Source of the DNA: Amanita rubescens
Lineage: Eukaryota; Basidiomycota; Agaricomycetes; Agaricales; Amanitaceae
DNA: 64,000 nt
Reading direction: 5' to 3'
Assembly (NCBI GenBank): GCA_015039365.1
Contig: WION01000004.1
Coordinates: 1,178,001-1,242,000, forward strand
Shown here: positions 25,374 to 34,875 of the stretch, piece after piece
Layout: every line of letters begins with the position of its first letter
Numbering within the stretch: position 1 is the stretch's first letter
Program-made: the position numbers and the translations under genes
The notes under the pieces: generated by a model
The model's database searches: none
What the model was told of the DNA's origin: nothing
What the model saw: only the letters and a program-made list of their open reading frames with translations

Positions 25374-26445
25374 CTACCTATAGTAATCGGAATAACTGGA
25401 CGGCGGCAGATCACACGGCCAGACACCCGTCTTGACTACCTCCTCAAACAAGTCCTCTACCGAACGGAACAGGTCAAGCGCAGCACGCGCAAGTTCAAGC
25501 TTCAAATACATGAGAGAAAAGATTAGCACAGCCAGACGTAATACGAAGACAGCAGAATCTCGCGCACTGACAGAGTTCTCATAGTCTAGCCCTACGCTCC
25601 GACCCATGAATAGATGCACGAGCGTCGGTAACTCAACGATGGTCCGGCTTTTGAGCTTCTTACGAATAGGACGATAGAGCGCGAGATCACGGGTGTCAAT
25701 CGCCGGGTGAACCAGACCCAAAACCTGACACCGCAGTCCAACAATCATGCACCTACATGCAATCTTATTACGCACCGAAAGAAAAGTCCATATACTGTGG
25801 CCAATGATTATTTTATCCTCGATGATGTGCGCGACCCGTCGCTGGACATCCTGAAAAAGGGGAGCTGCCAACGATCTTGAGCGTTACACTAATGGCGCGC
25901 ATATACATACCATTAACAAGGTTTGAATATTGTATACCAGTTTCCGCGGTTCGGTAATCCTCAACGCGGTGTCTATGGTATGGAGATGTTATCAAACTAT
26001 CGATCAACTGGCGCGGATGAGACGGACGTTGGACGGACGAACGTATCTAAAATGACATTGCCTCTATAATCAGTGATAGAAACACGGCTGAGCTACGCTT
26101 CAGTATAAGCACCTAGTCAACAGGACAAACACTCACGCTACCATTGGCACCCGCTCAAAATTATTTTTGACCTTTATGACTCCGATGTACACGTTGGTGA
26201 CAGACACTGCAACATACCTTCAGGACAAGGGGGTGACCTGCAGTTCCTGACCTGAGATCTCGAGATGCTTACTTTGTGGCGGGGAAAGTAGAGACCTCTC
26301 TAGTTTCAGAACAGCCGCACGGCTGGTATTGAGAAAGGAGCGTATTTGTGCTCGGAGGGCCTGCCTCATCTGGATATTGTAAGGACAATCTGTAGGTCGA
26401 AGAGCTGCTGTCTGAGCTTGACGTGGGTCGGGGATAATGGTACAT
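25374..26445 (-). CDS. REX4/ISG20-like DEDDh exonuclease-fold protein, active site lost
   Basis: The fold is clear: YVAVSVTNVYIGVIKVKNNF, VPMVARVSITDYRGNVILDT, FVRPTHRVEDYRTAETGIQY, QDVQRRVAHIIEDKIIIGHS, VLGLVHPAIDTRDLALYRPI, SRTIVELPTLVHLFMGRSVG and LELARAALDLFRSVEDLF. These track REX4-type RNA exonucleases strand by strand. The catalytic residues do not. The first Asp-x-Glu site (ALDCEMV in the family) reads AVSVTNV, the second (HD-L) reads WTFL, and the third (HxxxxD) reads DSALEL. It is therefore predicted to be catalytically inactive and may keep an RNA- or protein-binding role. The N-terminus is Ser-rich (MYHYPRPTSSSDSSSS, ATG 26445). Introns are 45-60 nt; the joins used here keep the frame open throughout. 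Stop at 25374-25376. Confidence 0.72.
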
Positions 26446-27041
26446 TATGCGCAATTCGAAAGCATTGGAAAAAAAGAGATGAGCTGCACAGATAGCAGAG
26501 CCAGGATATGCGAGCAATAAGAAGCACAGGAAAATGACATTTGATGCCTCGACCGCTGATGTGACGCCATGCGAGGGCACCAAAAAAAATATATTACCCT
26601 ACCAGGAAAACATGCAGGCTCATATCGTCTACATCGTCTTGGTCTCTCTGATCTGATGCATCCTCTCATATGCAGATATTGTAGAGATCTTCCAGCGCAA
26701 TCCACATGCCAATCTGTAACGTGGTGATTTGACAGGACGAAGAATTCGAAGCCAAGAAAATTGAACCATCGAATCTCAGAATGGTGCGACACACAACCTT
26801 TCTGGAGTCGACGGGTGATGCGTGATTCCGTGTCAAGGTCCCGCCGACGAAGCTGTTCATTTGTTTTCAATCTGTTGCGAAGCGACGCAACGACTTTATC
26901 TAGATTCTCAGGTACAGCGCGAGATGGCCAGTCAAACGGTTCAGCCAGGTATAGCTAACAATACATCTTCACTGCAGTGACGTAAGTACAAGTTCAGATG
27001 CTGTAGGCGACAGCTGACCTCTAATTGTTATTTTAAAAAAT

Positions 27042-28554
27042 CTAGGATTGCACAGCGTCAGCAAATTTCGATTTCAACAGAAGAGCCTCTTTGTCTGCCA
27101 ATCTTTTCTGTTCAAAACTCTGCATCCCCTCCAGACCCCAACGACTCATCATCGCTTTATCCTGTGATACTGTCAGGCAGAAGCTTATGAATGATTCGGA
27201 AAATGCTTACCTCATCCCAGGGCGAACCTAGAAGTAAGATTATCTTAAGTAAGTCATTTAGAAGCTGGCACAGTTCAACGTACAGGGAGTGGTCAACATC
27301 TGTTCTCCAGTAAAGACAGCGTTCGCTCCTGCCATAAAACACATTGCCTGCTCTGCTTCGCTTAACGTGTTTCGTCCAGCAGCCAGTCTGATGATTGTGG
27401 TAGGCATTACAATCCGAGCGGTAGCTATGGTGCGAACAAGCGTGGTGTGTGGCACAGGCTACGAAATGTCAAATTATATAACAAAATCTGCGTGAATTAT
27501 ACCTCGTTGTTCTCGAGCGGTGTTCCAGGAATAGGAACGAGCGCATTTACGGGGAATGACTCCGGATGGTCAGGCATGCTAGGTGTTTGCTCAACATCTC
27601 TCCGCAAATCCAAAAGTGCTCAAGGACGTTACCTGGCAACCTCCCATATTAGACCAACGCGATCCGAATCGGATTCTCCGAGGCCAAGAATACCACCGGA
27701 GCAAACACTAATACCTGCTTCTCTCACAGCATCGATGGTTTGCAAACGCTCGTCATAGGAGCGAGTGGTGATGACCTTCAATTAACCATTCAGCAAACGG
27801 GTTACGAAATACGATATCGCTCACCTTCGGGTAAAACTCCCGGGATGTATCTAGGTTATGATTATATGCGGTTAATCCACTATACCTCCTGCTCAGTAAA
27901 TCTGTCCACGAAATGGAAGAGTTCACACTTACGCCTCCTTGAGTTGACAAGCTTGCTCAGGCGTAAGCATTCCCAGAGTTGTACACACTTCCATGCCCAT
28001 CCCGCGGACCTCTCGGACCATCTGTAAAATCTTCTCGAAGCCTCGTTTCCGGCTACTAAGATCCCTCCAGGCTGCACCCATGCAGAATCGTGTACTACCG
28101 TTTGCCTTTGCCTTGCGGGCTTCTTCAAGGACAGGTTCAATGTCAACGAGTCGGGATGCCTTGGTTGAAGTTGTATATTTTGACGATTGTGAACAATATG
28201 AACCTGCGGGCGATTCTTAGATTAGTTGTCTTGCCATTTTATTTTATGGCCGCTTACAATCTTCAGAGCACCCGCCCGCTGCCGTGTCAATTATGTCAAA
28301 AGGTGAACTGGGCAGAGGGGCAGAGTCATACTTTTGATATTCATCAGGGTGCACAATTGGATTTTGCTTGGATCATGGTGCTCTCTGTGTACAGAAGAAG
28401 CGCGGTAAACGAGATCTAAAAGAGGACTATCATAAATTTCTTGAATTTCTTCTCTTTTCCAGTTGTAACGTATTGCTTTCGGGGTGGACGTGGCGTGGGT
28501 CGCCAACGTGCGTGTTAACGAGCGTGAGGTTGAAGCAACGTAAACTCGAAACAT
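27042..28554 (-). CDS. BIO2: Biotin synthase, mitochondrial
   Basis: Radical-SAM enzyme that inserts sulfur into dethiobiotin, the last step of biotin synthesis, in the mitochondrial matrix. The presequence is [20 protein letters not shown]. Next is [20 protein letters not shown], then, across two introns, [18 protein letters not shown] with the Cys-x3-Cys-x2-Cys that binds the 4Fe-4S cluster. Further motifs are [76 protein letters not shown] (second-cluster Cys), [35 protein letters not shown] (Arg ligand of the 2Fe-2S cluster) and [16 protein letters not shown]. The end reads [10 protein letters not shown]. All residues expected for activity are present. Other biotin genes are not in the window. 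Confidence 0.94.
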
Positions 28555-28772
28555 GATATAAATCTAGAGTACGGGGGTGGTGGGATGATCAATGTCATGC
28601 GTTGCTTAGATCATCTCGCGGGTGCCTTGTCCTGTCCTCATGCCTATCTCGAAAAATGCACAAAACGCATGGTATACCCTATTCCAACAAAATTTCTAAA
28701 ACGCTGCTCGCAGAATAGTATCAGAACCGTACTGTAGAATAATATAACCTACTTGCTTGTCCACAACCGTCA

Positions 28773-29062
28773 TCATTCATTCCAGCTGAAGGGCGCTTGG
28801 GTGCTTTCGCCACCACGGTTATCAAAATTCTTGATGGTCTTACGCAATCTACATTTAGTTTGATGGATGGGCGCCGAACACGTACCTGCAGTGCGGACGC
28901 TGTCGCAGCACAACTCTCCTGCCCCGTCACCACACCTTGTGTGACAGATGTTTCGCTTTCCTCCCTTGCTTTGTCGCGTTTCGACTGTATGCGAGTGATG
29001 TTCCACTGTCGTCGCGTGTAATCTACCAGCTGTCGCGAGTATTCCTGCAGAGGGTTGGTCAT
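28773..29062 (-). CDS. Short uncharacterised protein, about 80 residues
   Basis: Two exons give MTNPLQEYSRQLVDYTRRQW and NITRIQSKRDKAREESETSV, then a Thr/Ala-rich stretch, and after a 45-nt intron (about 28843-28887) TIKNFDNRGGESTQAPFSWN ending in Glu and TGA 28773-28775. The clean GT...AG junction keeps one frame and the product has a plausible helical N-half. I do not recognise the family. It sits between biotin synthase (upstream ATG 28554 on the same strand) and the BTG/Tob gene. Confidence 0.55.
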
Positions 29063-29427
29063 AGCGAAGAATAAGATGAGAAAATCGTCTTATTAATATG
29101 TCACTGCACTACGTATAATGTTTAACTTTGATCGTGCATTATGTTTTGTCATCCCACTTGTACATTATACAACAATGAGATGAGGGATACACTGGCATTA
29201 TACGACACCAATAGCATCGTTGGAACTATTAAATATATGAGCTATAATTTTCCACGTACAGATATAATACGAAAAGCAGATGAACGACAAAGGAACGAGA
29301 TGCTAAATGCTCGAGAGTAGAAATATTGCTTTAACGTCCTTGAAGCAAAAGATAGCGATAGGATCGTAATGGGACGTGACGAATGATGTGGCTGTCATGA
29401 ACAAACGTAATAAAAACTGCCGCGAGT

Positions 29428-30333
29428 TTAATTGCGGCCACACCAGGTGGTAACTACGGCAGGTTTCGTGGTCTTGGCCTTGGTAGATGGTCCGCCTAGC
29501 ATGACGCCACCCGTCAACACAGTTGTTTTTCCGCCATCGTATGGCGTAACTTCATTCTTGGACTTGTCTACGAACACCCGGCTATTCCTAGCCCGCTCGC
29601 GACGAGATTGTTTATATTGCGATGGATGAGAAGATATGGATGAGAACGAGGACGTGGCAGATCCTGATGCGGCCGACGCGAACGAGAACCCCGAACTCGA
29701 GTTGGACGAGCGAGAGCTGCAGCGCGAATGACTTGAAACCGTTGACAGTCGTGAAGGCGATCTGGGCATGGGGAATTGGTCGATGATGGGTGTCAGCCAC
29801 GATGGTGCTCGAATCTCGTCGTCAATCATAGCGAACAGCTGTTCTTCCTCCTCCCTGTCAGCCTCCAGCAATCGTTGGGCAGCTGTTTTCGTCGAGAAAG
29901 GTTGTTGGGAGAAGGAATAACTAGATGAGGGATCTTCGTCTGTCCAAACGGTCAGAACACGAGACTCCTTCGTGCTGCCGTTGCTGCCGAATCTGACGGA
30001 CACGCAGCCAGGGTCAACGAGAAAATCAAACTCTCGTCCGCCTAGAAGGGCAATCCAATCAAACCATTGCACTTCGGCCGCAATGCAGGCGGAGTAAACA
30101 ACACGAGGAGGGAGGCACGACGGGGAAAGCGTGAGGCAGCGACGACTGGAGTGACGACCGGGGTCGTTGACATCCCAAGTCGGAGCGTAGAGAGCTTCTA
30201 GATTAGCTTCCAAGATTGATTGAAGTTTGACAAGAGTGCTGGGGGAATAAGCGCCAGCCAGGGGGCGAGTGAGGATAGCGACAGCGTGTGTGATGGTACG
30301 GGTGAGGTTGGCTGCAGAAGCGTTGAGAGACAT
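29428..30333 (-). CDS. BTG/Tob antiproliferative-domain protein
   Basis: Single-exon gene. The BTG/Tob domain in animals binds the CAF1/CCR4 deadenylases and promotes mRNA decay. Here the N-terminal part (residues about 1-125) keeps its layout: SLNASAANLTRTITHAVAIL, a Leu-rich helix region, RCLTLSPSCLPPRVVYSACI, then REFDFLVDPGCVSVRFGSNG, which matches the ELTLWVDPGEVSVRIGE strand. The remainder is disordered and Ser-rich (FSSISSHPSQYK; a long run of Ser with Arg at about 200-230). It ends with a conserved-looking basic block, YDGGKTTVLTGGVMLGGP and TTWCGRN. Fungal members of this family are little studied. Confidence 0.75.
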   Translation of the reverse strand: MSLNASAANLTRTITHAVAILTRPLAGAYSPSTLVKLQSILEANLEALYAPTWDVNDPGRHSSRRCLTLSPSCLPPRVVYSACIAAEVQWFDWIALLGGREFDFLVDPGCVSVRFGSNGSTKESRVLTVWTDEDPSSSYSFSQQPFSTKTAAQRLLEADREEEEQLFAMIDDEIRAPSWLTPIIDQFPMPRSPSRLSTVSSHSRCSSRSSNSSSGFSFASAASGSATSSFSSISSHPSQYKQSRRERARNSRVFVDKSKNEVTPYDGGKTTVLTGGVMLGGPSTKAKTTKPAVVTTWCGRN

Positions 30334-31138
30334 TGCAAATTGTAGAGTAGTGATATCGATGTTGGACCAGAGGACAACAGATGGAACGAAGAGAGAATCG
30401 GCCTGCGATGATATAAGGCGTGATATATACGTATAAGATGTCTGGAGTCAACGAGGCGAGAGTCAGCCACGATTAAAAAGGGTGTGGGGTGATCGGAAAT
30501 GTGCTGACCTAAACGACTGCGATAGGGAGTAGCGGACGAGTCAGCGGAAAGATCATGGAGCGCGGATACCAGACGCACCTGGATTGGCAATCAGGGGACC
30601 TGAAGGAATGAAGGTCAAAGCCTGCTCGTCTAAAACTGACGAGCCAGCCTTTATAGTCTATTCTGCAACGTTCACGGAGATTAGTGCGGGAAGACGCCCT
30701 GGATAACAAAAAGGATTAGTGTAACCCACCCACCTTGGGAACAAGAACTCAACCCGATATGGCTCCTCTTCTTGTCCGCCCGACAATAGTGTCGTGATTC
30801 CGCTCAATTTCCTTGCTCTCACGCTGTCGTCGTCATGATCGTTCACAGCCTCGATCCTTCGCAGAGACAATAGTATGTTCTTTCTCCTAATTCTACGAGA
30901 CAGGAGCCTAACTTGTTAACCATCTGATATTCTCATATTCAAATTCCAGGTATCTGGCAACTCACATCGAGTCAACTTCCGTCACCTCGGACGGAACCGA
31001 TCTGAGCTTACATTTTCAAACCCAGCCTAAACCTAAACCTTGTTTCTATTTTCCCTATACACAACTCTACCTGCGTTTGCACTGTGCACGCCACCAAAAA
31101 GACCGAAGCAAGTCATACGCCTCTAACCAGTAATCATC
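30334..31138. other. Divergent intergenic region, BTG/Tob and eS27
   Basis: Holds the promoters of both neighbours. Close to the eS27 start the plus strand is C/T-rich with a repeated CCTAAA unit (about 31025-31037), often seen at fungal ribosomal-protein promoters. Short frames on the minus strand here have no protein-like features. Confidence 0.5.
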
Positions 31139-31551
31139 ATGGTTCGTGCATCTCTTTCATATGACGTTTTCGCCTCTCAGATCCTGACTTGTACAGCCTC
31201 TTGCCGTCGATCTGCTCAACCCCTCTGCTGAATCTGAAAAGAGGAGGCACAAGCTAAAGAGACTTGTGCAATCGCCAAACTCCTACTTCATGGATGTCAA
31301 GTGCCCTGGTATGTTTATACCCGTTCTGTTACTCTTCTGCGCGCCTGTTTACGCCACTGCAAGGTTGCTTTGCCATCTCTACAGTGTTTTCGCATGCGCA
31401 GACTGTTGTATTATGTGGAGCATGCTCAAGTGTCTTGTGCCAGCCTACGGGCGGTAGGGCAAGGCTTACGGAGGGTATGACCTGTCGCATATATTGACAT
31501 CTAGCAGAACTAATTCCTGCTACAGGTTCTTCATTCCGTAGAAAGAATTAG
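31139..31551 (+). CDS. RPS27: 40S ribosomal protein eS27
   Basis: Small zinc-binding protein of the 40S subunit. Spliced product: M, then [80 protein letters not shown] and KN. The four zinc ligands are the CPGC and CGAC pairs. The start codon stands alone at the end of exon 1 (ATG 31139-31141), followed directly by a GT donor. Three introns in all. Length of about 82 residues is normal for the family. Confidence 0.96.
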
Positions 31552-31933
31552 ACGCTCTGCCTTTTAACCACATATTGCATCAGCATTGCTATCTTGTCTG
31601 CATTTTCTACTCCACAGCATATATCCTTGCAGGGAATGCTAGGTGGGGGCTTCATGCGCTACTTTTGTGTAAAAACAGAACACCTTCAAAAGTGTACAGT
31701 TATCATTTTATGACTATACACCGTTATGCTCAATATCCTCTGCATCGCTGATATGATTGGCGCATTGATTTGGTGTCCGGTGATGAGAGCGGCATCCACG
31801 TTAATGACGGTTATTAGATTGTCAAGGCAACATTAGTCTCCGAGTTCCTCGAAATAAGTATGTCTCGTCGCTATGCAAGTTACGTATGTCTATTAAACCA
31901 AGCAAGTCAATATATCAAGGGAAATTACGTTTG

Positions 31934-33422
31934 TTACAGCTTAGGTTTGGGCTTTGCCTGTTCTGGCTGGCGTATGCCCGCTCTAACAACACCCTCTTGT
32001 GATATTACGGCAACAAGTATACCTTCTTGCGTATAGAGCTAAGCACGGTCCACTTAACGACCAAGTCTGATAAGCATCACAAAACTCACTCGTCCGAGGG
32101 CGACCCCTCGACCACAGCCAGCACGTGGCGACTCGATCTTGATGTAGGGAACACAAATCAAATAGGCCGGCGTCCGACAACATAATCGACATACCACATA
32201 AAGGAGCCAATCACCGCAATGGAAGTCGTCGCTTGACAGAAAGCATTAGTCAATCCCACAGCAATTTACGCAAGCGGCGGCCAGCGTACTTGTAGAAATA
32301 TACCGAATGGTCAAGGGAAGACTACATACAATTCCCGTCAGAACCTGTCATGTCGTTAGTTCATGAGATAATACACACCATCATTGTGACTACATTAGGT
32401 CCTTTCCCTATTCTCTTGAGTCCCATGCTCTCTGCCACAGCGGCAATACTACATTAGCGGTTAATATTCGGTTCAAACCGGTAACGAAATGGGTAACGGA
32501 CAAATTGATATCCGAAAGATAAGTTAAAATACACTGGTGCCATGGTGAGCAGGTAAAGTCGTCCGATTTAACAGTGACCGTACTTTTTGAAACGGGGCTT
32601 CATATTTGGGTATGCCCTTTGCTTTCATCCAGTACATGTACCTTATTGCCCCATCTGGACCGACGTCATGTACCTTTGCGCGTTTGATGGCAATGGGTAC
32701 CCTTTGCCTTGTCCTGACAGCACTCTGGTTCGAATTCAGCGTTCCGGCCGCCGCTTCGACACTTACGGCAGCAAGTATCTGAAAGAATTCTTTCAGTTTG
32801 GGGTGTACTTCAGCGATCTCGGATTCCGTAAGTTGCAATAGCCACTCTTCTTCTAGAAGGCACTGTTCGGGAGGAGGAACATCAGGCATAGGCCATTGAT
32901 GGGACGGTTGCCACGGCTCCGGTTTCTGGAAAGAACAAGTCATTGTGAAGATAATGTTGCCCGTCTGGATGGCTTTGACTGTGCAAGCGACATAGCTCTT
33001 CCCTTTGCGTAGCACCTCGACATTGTAAATGATGGGCGTAGCAGGGGAGCCGCTGGCAAGGAAGTAGCACTAGCATTGTCAGTTTGCTTGGTTTTTTCGT
33101 TATAACCGGGGGAGAGTTTACATGAAGGGACTAGAATAATGAAACGTTAACGTCATCAAGTATTTGAAAAGAGTACTGTCTGACATGCAAAGAGTACGAC
33201 GGATCTACAACACTTGTCGCAGACACGAGAGCCTGGCTGATAACTTGACTGGGATAGTCCCGAAACGTCAGCCATGCGTAGGCTACCATGCATTTGAGCT
33301 CACCCTCCAAAGACGCCGCGAGCGCGCAAGGGCCGGTAAAGGGACTTGGAACGGAAGAGGAGGTTATCCAGTCGTTCCACCTCCAGGGAGGTCGAAATTT
33401 CGGCATGCTTTGGTTCCTCCAT
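31934..33422 (-). CDS. TES1: Peroxisomal acyl-CoA thioesterase (TesB type)
   Basis: Hydrolyses acyl-CoA to fatty acid and CoA in the peroxisome, supporting beta-oxidation. Double hot-dog fold. Start MEEPKHAEISTSLEVERLDN (ATG 33422), then FRSKSLYRPLRARGVFGGQV, ISQALVSATSVVDPSYSLH, VLRKGKSYVACTVKAIQTGN, MTCSFQKPEPWQPSHQWPMP, AIRYMYWMKAKGIPKYEAPF, ESMGLKRIGKGPNVVTMM, SSLDHSVYFY, GRGVALGRVYTQEG-like end and VAVISQEGVVRAGIRQPEQA. The last residues are Pro-Lys-Leu, an accepted PTS1 import signal. The Asp of SLDH and the Gln of VISQEG match catalytic residues of the family. The last third is split by several small introns. Confidence 0.9.
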
Positions 33423-33664
33423 GCTCAAACTATCACAAGATTGAAGAAAGAGAGCGTCTTATAGTGTCGGTAACTGGGATGATTAGCCGGAGTACTGCGG
33501 GTAATCCTGTGATATTGCATTAATCTCAATCAGCGCCCGGTACTATTAGTTGATGCGGACTTATGCTACTACAAAATTGTCTATTAGCGTCGGCCTGCAC
33601 CTTTCCCATGTCAATGAGGAAGGTAAGGCGCGGCCGTAGAGGTGAGTTCATGCCATTGAGCGTA

Positions 33665-34806
33665 TCACAGTTCTTCGATCTCTATTGTGAAGCCACATTC
33701 ATGACACACTTGTTGGCTTGTACCATCCGCTCCTTGTTGAACTGCGCTGAAAATGTGTTTATGTTCCTCATCCTTTCTCTTCTGCCAGATACCCTCTTTT
33801 GTGCGCCTTCGCAGTTCTTTAAGACTTTCCTCAAACTTCCTATTTTTCTTTTTCTTTTTTTCCGCCACGCGCCTCTCATATTCTACGTCTAATGCCTCGG
33901 GAGAACCCCATTTCTTCCACGCAAAGTCTTCTACTTGGCATCGAAGGAACAACATCATGTTGGCATAGGTGGACTTGTGTGGATTTGCTTTAAGCAAGTG
34001 GGGCATGAGCTCTTGATCGCGCAACTCAGCTTGACAGAAAAGTTAGCTGAGCGTGGACCTGGATGGGTTAAGCTTACGATCTGTCAATAGATAGTCCTAA
34101 TTGACTTTAGCTCAGTCGCGGTTGAAATGCCTAGGAGTAATACCTCTTTGCACTCGGTCTTCGTCAAAAGACTATACTTCTCCGGCTTCTCATTCTGACA
34201 ACGTTTACATACGAGACAGCCGAAAACCTTTCTATAAGTTTCGTCAATGTCCATAGATTGACACTCGTTACATTTAGGATTCAGTTCTGGATCCAGATGA
34301 ATTGCTAAAGACGAGTCAGTAATTACGAGCACACGGAGGGGAAGGGCATACGAGGCTCAAGGTTTTGCATCATTCTCTGCCTTTCACGCATTTTCTCTTT
34401 CCGTCGAACAGCCTCGTCCACCTCCTTTCCGTCCTCTACCAGAAAGCCACCCTTCGAGTTGACCATTTTTGACAAATCATATTCAAAATAGGTCCCAAGG
34501 CGCGGATCGCGCCTTAGAACCTCTGGTCTCCCTGGTCGTGTCGGGGAGGTCGATGTGGCGGCGGTGACTCCTAGAGGTCTCTTCTTATTTGCATTATTTG
34601 AAGATGATGCATGAAGCTCTTGCTCTTTCTCTCTCCGCCTGGCCTTTGCTGCCTTCTATGAGGAAAAGGATTACGTACAAGAAACGATGTAATTTACCTC
34701 TTAGTCGGTTGAGTTCGATGGTTCTCTGCTGTTCGGTAGTCAGTAACGATGTTCCTTGTTCAGAAGTTGGTCTGGGTGGAGTAGATGGTCCTTCAAAGTC
34801 AGCCAT
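33665..34806 (-). CDS. RAD14: DNA repair protein RAD14 / XPA
   Basis: Damage-verification factor of nucleotide excision repair, nuclear. The N-terminus is disordered and basic (MADFEGPSTPPRPTSEQGTS; KRPLGVTAATSTSPTRPGRP). The XPA core begins PKCNECQSMDIDETYRKVFG with CLVCKRC, a C4 zinc finger (Cys-x2-Cys, x17, Cys-x2-Cys). Then [40 protein letters not shown] and LRCQVEDFAWKKWGSPEALD form the DNA-binding subdomain. A long Lys-rich helix follows (RRVAEKKKKKNRKFEESLKE), and the C-terminus (CHECGFTIEIEEL) is the conserved TFIIH-contact tail. The RPD3 stop lies 69 bp upstream on the same strand, so the promoter is very short or lies within the end of RPD3. Confidence 0.94.
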
Positions 34807-34875
34807 GGTTTTAGAATTGGGCGTCGAGTCACAACATCATGTACACATTAATTATTACAAACTACAAAAATAACA

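Noticed and set aside
29432..29629. Plus-strand frame inside the BTG/Tob gene
   Set aside because: Shadow of the Ser-rich tail; no support.
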